Source: Olsenella intestinalis
GTDB taxonomy: Bacteria; Actinomycetota; Coriobacteriia; Coriobacteriales; Atopobiaceae
Length of the DNA stretch: 64,000 bases
Direction of reading: 5' to 3'
Assembly: GCF_023276655.1 (NCBI RefSeq)
Contig: NZ_JALGRK010000001.1
Location: 1,259,501-1,323,500, forward strand
Below are positions 51,901 to 60,005 of the stretch, piece by piece (the first letter of the stretch is position 1; the number at the start of each line of letters is the position of its first letter). The position numbers were made by a program, and so were the translations under genes. The notes under the pieces were generated by a model. It made no database searches. It saw nothing but the letters and a program-made list of their open reading frames with translations, and had not been told where the DNA came from.

Positions 51901-53721
51901 TCGCTGTCGGGCCACGCGGACCTTGCCTACGAGCAGTGTCACCATCACCGGCAGGCAGAGCACGAGCGGCAGCACGTAGCGGATGCGGCAGTTCACGGGC
52001 GACAGGCACACGATGCCCATGGTCGCCATGAGTGGGAGCAGCACCACGAGGCTCGAGTAGCGCCTGCGCATGATTGCCGCGGCGATGCAGAACGCGAGCG
52101 TCCACAGGTAGAAGCCGGGGCAGTAGAGGAGCGACGCGAGCGGGACGGCGTGCACGTAGTCGGCGGCACCGTCGAGCCACGTGCGAAGGGGCGCGGTCGC
52201 GTCCAGGTGGTGGTGGTCGAAGTAGCCGGTGTTCATCGCGGGGTTGGGCTCGAAGGTCGTGAAGCCGCCCTCGTCACCGAACTGCGCGGGGTAGAAGTAG
52301 CCCCAGTAGCTATTGATGTAGGCCTTCACGAACGTGACGGGGTGGCGTTTAAGCATTGAGGCCCACGCACCAAGGAACTCGCCGGCCGTGCCCGTTGTTC
52401 CTTCGGAGAGAAAGTCGGCTTTTATCGGGTCGGAGATGTTTGGGTTGTAGCGATATGCCATTACCTCGGGCGAGATGCCGATGCATCTCTGGATCGTCCG
52501 GCGCTCTTGCTCTGTGACGTCATCCGGGTAGGTCTTCAGCGTGAGCGCGACCTGCTGGATGGGCACCGAGAGCGCCTCGCCGGGATTGCCGGCCTTGATG
52601 GAGAGCGCGGGCAGTACGAGTGCGCCCATCGTGAGGTGCAACGCCACGACGCCTGCGGCAAGTCCCGCCGTGAGGCCGGCCGCGCGGCGGTCACGCTGCT
52701 TGAGGCAGAACACGAGCACTCCCACGAGTGTGAAAAGCACCACGTAGGTGCCGTCGTTTCTTAGCAGGCACAGCAGTGCCACGCACGCGACCATCTGCGC
52801 GGCGAACGAGCGGCCCAGCCTCAGGTCCCCCTGGCGCACGCGCGCGAGGTAGAGCTTGTAGAGCAGCACCACAAGCCACAGCAGGCAGATGGCGTACGAG
52901 GTATCCTTGCAGACCGTGAGGGAGTACAGGCGGATGATCGGCAGGAACGCGAAGAAGCAGCCCGTCGCAATCACGAGCCAGCGCGGCGCGCGCACGTCAA
53001 GCTGCAGGCGCGCCACCTTGCGAAACACCACGACCGAGAATCCGGTGACGAGCATGCTGTAGAGGAACACGCCAAAGTTGTCGTCCACGAGCGCGCGTCC
53101 GGCCCACTGGCACGCGCCGATGATCGCCGTCGAGAGGATGGGGTGGTGGTTGGTGAGCGGCTGCAGGCCAAAGATCTCGTTGAGCTGCCTCTGCCCGTCC
53201 CAGAACGAGACGCCGGGGTAGTAGGCGATGGTGTAGAGTGCCGCGCCCGCCACGATGATCGCCGTGAAGGCGCCGAGAAGAGCGCGCTCTCCCTCGAGGC
53301 GCTCGTCCGGGGCTTCGCTCCTGATCTTCTCGGCAAGCCCGAGCGCGACCAGGATCGTTCCCCTGAAGAGGACGATCGAGCAGGCGAGGTGCAGCACGAG
53401 CAGGACCTTGCGGCCCGCGGCCACCTCGAAGGCGTCGGCGTAGGCGTAGGTCGCGCCGACGCACCAGCCCACGGCGTAGGCCACGGCGAGCACCATCACG
53501 ATCACGCGCGAGCGCCGCTCGAGGCGCGCCCACAGCGACTCGACCGTGGGCGCGAGCAAGAGGCATAGGATGGCCGTCGCGGCATAGACTGGCGCGCTCC
53601 TGCCCGCAAGCAGGTCGTAGTCGAAGACGGTCGCAAAAGTCGCAGCCGCCGCCTCGGCAAACAGGATGAGTGCGGTAAGGGGAGTGAGGTGCTGCCCGAC
53701 CTTCTTGATCTTCTCGCTCAT
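51850..53721 (-). CDS. DUF6020-like large membrane protein, second copy
   Basis: 623 aa from ATG 53721; an in-frame ATG at 53841 would add 40 mostly charged residues not seen in the paralogue. About 14 helices with YYPGVSFWDGQRQLNE, LTNHHPILSTAIIG, VCKDTSYAICL, LLRNDGTYVVLF, EALSVPIQQVAL and SYWGYFYPAQF, matching the blocks of the protein at 38958-40790. The function is unknown; a membrane glycosyltransferase role is inferred. Its last ~25 residues come from overlap with the adjacent remnant and may not be native. A 12-mer copy at 53272 reads ALLG in frame. Confidence 0.65.
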   Translation of the reverse strand: MSEKIKKVGQHLTPLTALILFAEAAAATFATVFDYDLLAGRSAPVYAATAILCLLLAPTVESLWARLERRSRVIVMVLAVAYAVGWCVGATYAYADAFEVAAGRKVLLVLHLACSIVLFRGTILVALGLAEKIRSEAPDERLEGERALLGAFTAIIVAGAALYTIAYYPGVSFWDGQRQLNEIFGLQPLTNHHPILSTAIIGACQWAGRALVDDNFGVFLYSMLVTGFSVVVFRKVARLQLDVRAPRWLVIATGCFFAFLPIIRLYSLTVCKDTSYAICLLWLVVLLYKLYLARVRQGDLRLGRSFAAQMVACVALLCLLRNDGTYVVLFTLVGVLVFCLKQRDRRAAGLTAGLAAGVVALHLTMGALVLPALSIKAGNPGEALSVPIQQVALTLKTYPDDVTEQERRTIQRCIGISPEVMAYRYNPNISDPIKADFLSEGTTGTAGEFLGAWASMLKRHPVTFVKAYINSYWGYFYPAQFGDEGGFTTFEPNPAMNTGYFDHHHLDATAPLRTWLDGAADYVHAVPLASLLYCPGFYLWTLAFCIAAAIMRRRYSSLVVLLPLMATMGIVCLSPVNCRIRYVLPLVLCLPVMVTLLVGKVRVARQRTKSNTRSYPKAESKTK

Positions 53722-53957
53722 GGGTGGCCAATCTCTGTCGTTTGGTTCGTTTGGCGCGTCGCGTCGTGGTCGGCTGCGGCCGCGCCTCTGCTGCTTCGAG
53801 TTTCTGCGATTCAGTGTACGGAGATAAATGACGTCCTCCATAACGCTTTCTTAGCTTACCATCTATATGTTCTATGCCGACACGCCACCGCCTGCGGATA
53901 CGTCGCGGACGGTGCATTGCGCGGCCGCGGGTCGCGCAGATGGGAGAGTGTGACTTC

Positions 53958-54935
53958 ATGAGCACTACCGACTACTCCAGGGTCGCGGTCCTCGTGCCCT
54001 GCTACAACGAGGCAGTCACCATCGGAAAGGTGGTTGACGACTTCAGGCGTGAGTTGCCCGGCGCAACCGTCTGGGTCTACGACAACAACTGCACCGACGA
54101 CACTTCCAAGATCGCAGCCGAGCACGGCGCCAAGGTCGTGGCCGAGCCCAGGCGCGGCAAGGGCAACGTCGTGCGCCAGATGTTCCGCGACATCGACGCC
54201 GACTGCTACCTCATGGTCGACGGCGACGACACCTACGAGCCCGAGGCCGCGGGCCGGCTCTGCGCGCCGATCCTCGACGGCACGGCCGACCACGTGGTGG
54301 GCGACCGCCTCTCCAACGGCACCTACGGCGACGAGAACGACCGCGCCTTCCACGGCTTCGGCAACAACCTCGTGCGCTGGCTCATCAAGGTCCTCTACGG
54401 CTTCGAGTACACCGACGTCATGACCGGCTACCGCGCCATGAGCCGCCCCTTCGTCAAGACCTTCCCGGTGCTCTCGCCCGGCTTCGAGATCGAGACCGAG
54501 CTCTCGATCCACGCCGCTGACAAGCGCTTCCGCATCGTCCAGGTCCCCATCGTCTACCAGGACCGTCCCGAGGGCTCCGAGTCCAAGCTCAACACCTTCT
54601 CCGACGGCTTCAAGGTGCTGCGCATGATCGCGTCGCTGTTCAAGGACTACAAGCCGTTCCCGTTCTTCGGCATCCTCTGCCTGATCTCGCTCGTCATCTC
54701 GCTCTGCCTCGGCGTCCCCGTCGTGGCAGAGTTCATGGCCACGCGCGTGGTCGCCCGCTTCCCGACGGCCATCCTCGCGGTTGCCTTCGCCGGCCTCGCG
54801 GCCCTCTTCCTGGTCTGCGGCATACTCCTCGACACCATCGTGAAGGCCAACCGCCGCCAGTGGGAGATTGACTGCTACCGTGCCTTCGACGAGGAGCGCG
54901 AGCGTCGCGAGCGTCGCGGTAAGGGTGATTGCTAG
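53958..54935 (+). CDS. Polyprenyl-phosphate glycosyltransferase (GT2, DPM-like)
   Basis: 325 aa from ATG 53958 with GGGAGAG eight bases upstream. VAVLVPCYNEAVTIGKVVDDF, VYDNNCTDDT, RRGKGNVVRQM and LMVDGDDTYEP are the GT2 motifs of dolichol/undecaprenyl-phosphate sugar synthases; MTGYRAMSRPFVK is also typical. Two C-terminal helices follow (~235-300). It probably charges undecaprenyl phosphate with a sugar for the outer-face GT-C enzymes nearby. Its stop overlaps the next start by one base. Confidence 0.88.
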   Translation: MSTTDYSRVAVLVPCYNEAVTIGKVVDDFRRELPGATVWVYDNNCTDDTSKIAAEHGAKVVAEPRRGKGNVVRQMFRDIDADCYLMVDGDDTYEPEAAGRLCAPILDGTADHVVGDRLSNGTYGDENDRAFHGFGNNLVRWLIKVLYGFEYTDVMTGYRAMSRPFVKTFPVLSPGFEIETELSIHAADKRFRIVQVPIVYQDRPEGSESKLNTFSDGFKVLRMIASLFKDYKPFPFFGILCLISLVISLCLGVPVVAEFMATRVVARFPTAILAVAFAGLAALFLVCGILLDTIVKANRRQWEIDCYRAFDEERERRERRGKGDC

Positions 54936-55363
54936 TGAGGAAGCTCATCGAGCAGGTGCTCAAGTTCGGCGTCGTGGGGGTTCTCGCCTTCCTGATCGAC
55001 TACGGCGTGCTCATGCTGCTGTCGCAGGTGTTCCACATGAACCCTGTCGCGGCGGCTGCCATCTCCTTTGTGGTCTCGGTCGTCTTCAACTACGTCGCGT
55101 CGATGCGCTTCGTGTTCACGCACCGCGACGATCTCTCCAAGGGACGCGAGTTCGTGATCTTCGTGGTGCTCTCGGTCATCGGCCTGGGCATCAACGAGCT
55201 CTGCATGTGGGCGGGCACGGCTCTTCTCGGCGAGTCCGCTCTCATGGTCACCGTTACCAAGGTCTTCGCGACGGCCGTCGTGATGGTGTGGAACTTCCTG
55301 AGCCGCAAGAAGTGGCTCGACGCCGGTGACCCCGCGGCCGAGAAGAGCGAGACCACGGAGTAG
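54935..55363 (+). CDS. gtrA: GtrA-family membrane protein
   Basis: 142 aa from GTG 54935. It has four helices with the family pattern LKFGVVGVLAFLIDYGVL, NPVAAAAISFVVSVVFNYVASMRFVF and TAVVMVWNFLSRKKWL. GtrA proteins are thought to flip polyprenyl-linked sugars. Two exact 12-mer copies sit in this small gene, one at 55220 (read ALLG) and one at 55337 (read AEKS, ten residues from the end), in opposite orientations 105 bp apart. Confidence 0.88.
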   Translation: MRKLIEQVLKFGVVGVLAFLIDYGVLMLLSQVFHMNPVAAAAISFVVSVVFNYVASMRFVFTHRDDLSKGREFVIFVVLSVIGLGINELCMWAGTALLGESALMVTVTKVFATAVVMVWNFLSRKKWLDAGDPAAEKSETTE

Positions 55364-55420
55364 CCGCGAGCCAGGGGCCCCACTCGTCTCGGGTGGGGGA
55401 GCCGGAAGAGGGATGTGCTG

Positions 55421-56413
55421 ATGTCTCAAAACAGAACTGATGATCACGTCGACGCCATTTCCGTCGTGGTCCCCTGTCACAACGAGGAGCAGTCGCTGCC
55501 CCTCCTCTTCGAGGAGTTCGAGCGCGTTGCCGCCGAGCTCGCGCCCGCGCGCGTCGAGTTCGTGCTCGTGGACGACGGCTCCGCCGACGCCACGAGCGAG
55601 GTGGGCCGCAGGCTCGCCGCCTCCTGGCCTGGCTCGCAGGTCCTCACCTTCTCGCGCAACTTCGGCAAGGAGGCCGCGATCTTCGCCGGGCTCCAGCACG
55701 CCAAGGGTGACTACGTCGCGCTCATGGACGCCGACCTGCAGGATCCGCCCGCTCTTCTCCCCGAGATGTATCGCATCATCCGCGAGGAGGACGTGGAGTC
55801 CGTCGCCACGCGCAGGAAGGACCGCGCCGGCGAGCCGCCGGTCCGGTCGGCCTTCGCGCGCCTGTTCTACCGCATGATCAACCGCATGTCCGAGACGGAG
55901 CTCGTCGACGGTGCGCGCGACTACCGCCTCATGAGCCGGAAGTTCGTCGACGCGGTCCTGTCGCTCGGCGAGTCCAACCGCTTCACCAAGGGCCTCTTCA
56001 GTTGGGTCGGCTTCAAGACGCACTGGTTGGAGTACGCCAACGTCGAGCGCTCGGCCGGCTCCTCGCAGTGGTCGTTCTTCTCGCTCGCGCGCTACGCGAT
56101 CTCGGGCATCACGGCCTTTTCGACGACGCCGCTCGTGGTCGCCTCCGTGGTCGGCCTCGTGCTCTGCCTCGTCGCGGTGCTTGCGCTCGTGTTCATCATC
56201 GTGCGCTGGGCCGTGGCTGGCGACCCCGTGAGCGGCTGGCCGTCGCTCGCGTGCATGATCATCTTCATCGGCGGCGTCCAGCTGCTCTTCCTGGGCGTGC
56301 TCGGCCAGTACCTGGCCAACGTCTACGGCGAGAGCAAGCACCGGCCCATCTACGTTCTGGACGACTGCTACACCTCCGCTGAAGGCGAGGGTGACGAGGG
56401 AGGCAGAGGCTAG
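55421..56413 (+). CDS. gtrB: Bactoprenol glycosyltransferase (GtrB-like)
   Basis: 330 aa from ATG 55421, with GGAAGAGGG upstream. ISVVVPCHNEEQSLPLLFEEF, VDDGSADATSEV, SRNFGKEAAIFAGLQHAKGDYVALMDADLQDPP and the two C-terminal helices (~235-260, ~275-300) match GtrB/DPM1-type enzymes that put glucose or another sugar on undecaprenyl phosphate. With gtrA before and a GT-C enzyme after, it forms a classic three-gene glycan-modification set. Confidence 0.9.
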   Translation: MSQNRTDDHVDAISVVVPCHNEEQSLPLLFEEFERVAAELAPARVEFVLVDDGSADATSEVGRRLAASWPGSQVLTFSRNFGKEAAIFAGLQHAKGDYVALMDADLQDPPALLPEMYRIIREEDVESVATRRKDRAGEPPVRSAFARLFYRMINRMSETELVDGARDYRLMSRKFVDAVLSLGESNRFTKGLFSWVGFKTHWLEYANVERSAGSSQWSFFSLARYAISGITAFSTTPLVVASVVGLVLCLVAVLALVFIIVRWAVAGDPVSGWPSLACMIIFIGGVQLLFLGVLGQYLANVYGESKHRPIYVLDDCYTSAEGEGDEGGRG

Positions 56414-56416
56414 CCC

Positions 56417-57940
56417 ATGGAAATGCTTCGAGACTTCAGGGATTACTGTGTGCGCAAGCCACTTCGCGTGCTTGCCGTCTACCTCGTGTTCGCCGCGCTC
56501 TTCGGGATGTGGTCCTTTCACCACATGGTGACCTTCGACGCCGAGGGGTTCTTCTCGTTCGAGAACGGCGCAAAGTGGTACGAGCAGTGGATCGTGCTCG
56601 GTCGCTGGGGCTTCGTGGGGCTCAAGCACGTATTGCGCGTGGTGGCCATCAACCCGTACTTCTCGACGGCATTCTTCCTCCTGCTGTTCCCTCTTTCGGC
56701 GCTGGTCTGGGGCTTTGCCTTCGAGCGCTGGATGGATGACGAGCGTCGCGCCTGGGCCTGCGTGCTGTTCTGCGCGCTCTTCCTGTCGCACCCCATCTGG
56801 GCGCTTCAGTTTGCCTATCGCAACCAGATGGAGGTTATGTCCGTCGCGCTCGTTCTCGCGCCCGTGGGCATGCTCATGCTTGGCGAGTTTCTTGATGGCC
56901 GCGGCCGCTCCTTCGGCATCGGCGCATTTGCCATCGCCACGTTCCTCTTTGGCTGCTACCAGTCGTTCATTTTCGTCTACGTCGAGGCCGCCTGCATACT
57001 TCTCTTCCTGAGGGTGCGCGCGGGCAAGACCGAGAGGCCCTGGCGCGAGCTTATCGCCTGCGTCGGGATCGTCGTGGCCGCTTTCGTTCTGTGCACGCTC
57101 ATCGGCAAGGCCGTCCTCCTCATCGCGGGCGTGCCGAATGAGAACTCGTACCTTACCAACCAGTTCATGTGGGGCAAGCGTCCGTTCCTCGAGAACGTGA
57201 AGCAGATCCTCGTCTACATCAAGCACTCAGCCTTCGGCGACGGCGTCCAGTACGGGGCGACCTTCGCCGTCGAGGGTATCGCACTCGTCGGCATCTTCGT
57301 CGCCATGGCAAGGAAGGGGCAGGCTCGTCTCGGCTTCGTCGCGCTCATGCTGTTCGGCATTCTCGCGTCTCCCTTCGTGCTCGAGGTCGTCACGGCGGGC
57401 GACGTCGTGATCCGCAGCCAGTTCGCCTTCGTGCTCGCGCTGGCGTTTCTCGGCGCGTTTGAGATCGACCTGCTGGCCGGTGTCCTTCTGCCTCGCAGCA
57501 AGGGCGTAGTTCCCGTGCTGGTCGTGTCTGCCGTCGCGCTTGCGGCCGTCGTGTTCCAGGCGCAGCAGCAGAGCCGTCTTCTCTACACCGACGTCCAGAC
57601 CATGGACAAGGACCGCGAGACCATGACCCAGATCTACTACCAGGCCATGGCCCAGGGCGCGCGCCCGGGCGACGCGCTGTGCCTGGTTGGCCCGCTTCCC
57701 ACGCGCGAGACGGACGACCTGACGGAGAGCGAGGTCATTGGCTTCTCCTACTTCGAGGTGTCGAGCTTCTATGGGCCGAACAAGACCGTCGAGGCCATGC
57801 AGGCCTACGGCTTTGACGTCTCGTTCCCCACGCAGGAGCAGCTTGAGGCCGCCAGCGCCGAATACGAGTCCCTCGAGGCCTGGCCGCATGCGGGAGCCAT
57901 CAAGGTGCATGATGGGTTCTACGTTGTGAGGCTTTGGTAG
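56417..57940 (+). CDS. Membrane glucosyltransferase (Glucos_trans_II-like)
   Basis: 507 aa starting three bases after gtrB. It has about ten helices. The first outer loop has FHHMVTFDAEGFFSFENGAKWYEQWIVLGRWG, the D/E-rich loop of the Glucos_trans_II family, and SHPIWALQFAYRNQ follows. The C-terminal outer domain is soluble. In phage-type gtr clusters the third gene is the serotype-specific transferase that moves the sugar from the lipid to the glycan, and this one fits that place. Confidence 0.75.
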   Translation: MEMLRDFRDYCVRKPLRVLAVYLVFAALFGMWSFHHMVTFDAEGFFSFENGAKWYEQWIVLGRWGFVGLKHVLRVVAINPYFSTAFFLLLFPLSALVWGFAFERWMDDERRAWACVLFCALFLSHPIWALQFAYRNQMEVMSVALVLAPVGMLMLGEFLDGRGRSFGIGAFAIATFLFGCYQSFIFVYVEAACILLFLRVRAGKTERPWRELIACVGIVVAAFVLCTLIGKAVLLIAGVPNENSYLTNQFMWGKRPFLENVKQILVYIKHSAFGDGVQYGATFAVEGIALVGIFVAMARKGQARLGFVALMLFGILASPFVLEVVTAGDVVIRSQFAFVLALAFLGAFEIDLLAGVLLPRSKGVVPVLVVSAVALAAVVFQAQQQSRLLYTDVQTMDKDRETMTQIYYQAMAQGARPGDALCLVGPLPTRETDDLTESEVIGFSYFEVSSFYGPNKTVEAMQAYGFDVSFPTQEQLEAASAEYESLEAWPHAGAIKVHDGFYVVRLW

Positions 57941-57986
57941 TGTCGGCAGGCACGTCGACGTCAGAGTAACTCCTTCAACGAGCTGT

Positions 57987-58018
57987 AGAAACGCGTCCCA
58001 CATCTGGGGCGCGTTTCT
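57987..58018 (+). terminator. Hairpin after the gtr operon
   Basis: AGAAACGCG and CGCGTTTCT pair, extended by CCCA/TGGG inside, 46 bp after the last gtr gene. The stem is strong but the T run is missing. Confidence 0.55.
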
Positions 58019-58096
58019 GCGTTGCGGAACTATACTCCCTGATATGGCCGTTGAGGCTGCGTCTCGTTTTGCCGCGGCGCTGAGGAAGGACTTCAT

Positions 58097-59716
58097 ATGT
58101 TCGAGGAGTTGTCTGGAAAGCGAGTCGCGTGGGTCCTCCCTGCCATCAACGAGGGGTCGGGTGGTCTTCAGACGATCTTCCGTCATGTAATGCACCTCAA
58201 GTCGTTGGGCGTGCGATGCGAAGTTCATCTTTGCGAGGAGCCGTTCGGAAGGAATCGCGCCACCATTCTCGGGCTTATGGAGCGATGCTACGGCTGCTCT
58301 GGAGTTCCGTTGTTTATGAGGCCTGAGCTTGATGGCAGAGACGTCGCCGTCGCGACGACGAACATCACGGTCAAGTACGTCCTCGCAAGCGACTGTCCCG
58401 TTCGGTGCTACTTCGTCCAGGATTTCGAGCCCTGGTTCTATGCGATGGGCGACCGCTACATCGAGGCCGAGGCGGGATACGGCGCGCCGCTCAAGGCGAT
58501 CACGATTGGGCGCTGGCTCGAGTCGAAGTTATCTGTCGAGTATGGGATGGAGGCCTGGTACACCGACTTCTGCGCGGATGGGGCAATCTATCGACCGCTT
58601 GGCGGCGTTGAGCGAGCGGGTATTTGTGCCATCTATCAGCCTGCGAAGGACCGTCGCTGCAGTCAACTTCTCGAGGATGCGCTCAGGATTGTTCATGAGA
58701 TGCGTCCGGACGTACCGATCTCGACCTATGGGTCGAACGCGGTCTTGCCCGGCGGCTTTTCCAAGCATCTGGGGCTCTTGAGCAAGCAGGGGTGCAACCG
58801 CCTCTACAACGAGAGCGCCGTAGGACTCTGCATCAGCTCGTCCAACCCGTCGCGCGTCCCGTTCGAGATGATGGCGTCGGGGCTTCCCGTGGTCGACATC
58901 TATCGCGAGAACAACCTCTATGACTTCTCCGACGACACCGCTCTTCTTGCGATGCCGCGTCCCGATGCGCTCGCGTCTGCCGTCGTATCGCTTCTGGACA
59001 ACGCCAGTGCTCGAGCCGCACGCTCATCCGCAGGCATTGCGCTCATGTCAGGCAGGCCTGCGGACGGCGAGGGCGGCCAGTTTGCCGATTCTCTGTCCTG
59101 TCTTCTTGCCGGAGAGACGGCGGCTGTCGGCACGGCGGAGCGCTCATACCATGCGAAGGCGGTGGGGGCGAGCGCCGAGGCGGCTGCGCTCTATCGCAAG
59201 CTGATTGGTAAGAAGGTCGAGCGTGAGGACACTGCTTCGCGTGGCCTCTCCAATCATTACGCTCAGATTCGCGTAAGGAGTGAAGCTCCGCTCAACGATC
59301 CGGTCGCGTTTGCCTGGTGTCTGCCGGATCAGTCTGACATGCAGGACATCCCCCTCTCGCTTGAGGGGGAGGAGTACGTGGCTTGCGTCGACCTTTGGCG
59401 TCGCGCCGAGGGGTACGGCACCTATAACTTCCACTTGTATTCGACCATTGACGGTGAGCGCCAGATCATTGGTGCTGCGACGGCGTTGCTTGCCACCCCG
59501 GATGAGGCAGGCGACACGAGTGCTGTGGGAGATGAGGAGGCGTCTCGCAAGGCTCCTGAGATTGAAGTTCGCGTGCTGTCGCTCGATCCGTCTGATTTTC
59601 AGGCTTCTCTTGATGCGAGAGCTGCTGATCCGGTGAATTCGGATGAGACGAATGAATCGGAGGTGCGCGGGGAAGGGGTTCTGTCTCGACTATCGCGGAA
59701 GCTCGGCCTGTCGTAG
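58097..59716 (+). CDS. WsaF-like rhamnosyltransferase with C-terminal GBS-Bsp-like domain
   Basis: 539 aa from ATG 58097 with GAGGAAGGA upstream. The first ~340 residues resemble WsaF: VLPAINEGSGGLQTIFRHV, YFVQDFEPWFYAMGDRYIEAE, ITIGRWLESKL, and a second Rossmann half with ESAVGLCISSSNPSRVPFEMMASGLPVVD. Residues ~395-460 (NHYAQIRVRSEAPLNDP, LEGEEYVACVDLWRR, YGTYNFHLYSTIDGERQ) look like a GBS-Bsp-like repeat, a module mostly known from secreted wall enzymes. The protein has no signal peptide. The rest is an acidic tail. It probably adds rhamnose to a wall polysaccharide. Confidence 0.75.
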   Translation: MFEELSGKRVAWVLPAINEGSGGLQTIFRHVMHLKSLGVRCEVHLCEEPFGRNRATILGLMERCYGCSGVPLFMRPELDGRDVAVATTNITVKYVLASDCPVRCYFVQDFEPWFYAMGDRYIEAEAGYGAPLKAITIGRWLESKLSVEYGMEAWYTDFCADGAIYRPLGGVERAGICAIYQPAKDRRCSQLLEDALRIVHEMRPDVPISTYGSNAVLPGGFSKHLGLLSKQGCNRLYNESAVGLCISSSNPSRVPFEMMASGLPVVDIYRENNLYDFSDDTALLAMPRPDALASAVVSLLDNASARAARSSAGIALMSGRPADGEGGQFADSLSCLLAGETAAVGTAERSYHAKAVGASAEAAALYRKLIGKKVEREDTASRGLSNHYAQIRVRSEAPLNDPVAFAWCLPDQSDMQDIPLSLEGEEYVACVDLWRRAEGYGTYNFHLYSTIDGERQIIGAATALLATPDEAGDTSAVGDEEASRKAPEIEVRVLSLDPSDFQASLDARAADPVNSDETNESEVRGEGVLSRLSRKLGLS

Positions 59717-60005
59717 GTTCTTGTGCGCGATCCGTTCTTGAGGGCGTGAGTGCCGAGGTGATTGTGCTCGGACTCTCGTGCCCCGAGGGGCATTTGCGCA
59801 CAGGGGCATCACGTGAGCTGGCCTCTGGTGTTGGGTGGTTGAATCGACCGAGCACGTCGTTCGCTTTTCACGAGACGAGGGATACCGATTGCGGGTTGCA
59901 TGCCCCTTTAGGTGCTCTAATGCAACTGGCTGGGTGATAGTATGGCGTTTACTGACACCTGCCTGCACGTATTCGTCTTGCGGGCAACCGTTTCGGAGGT
60001 TTTGG
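59717..60005. other. Intergenic region before the amidase gene
   Basis: 289 bp without a supported gene. A TAGTAT string near 59937 could be a -10 element for the amidase, but I see no well-spaced -35. Confidence 0.4.

Noticed and set aside
54932-57226. 764-codon antisense frame across the gtr genes
   Set aside because: Same reason; four clear families lie on the + strand.
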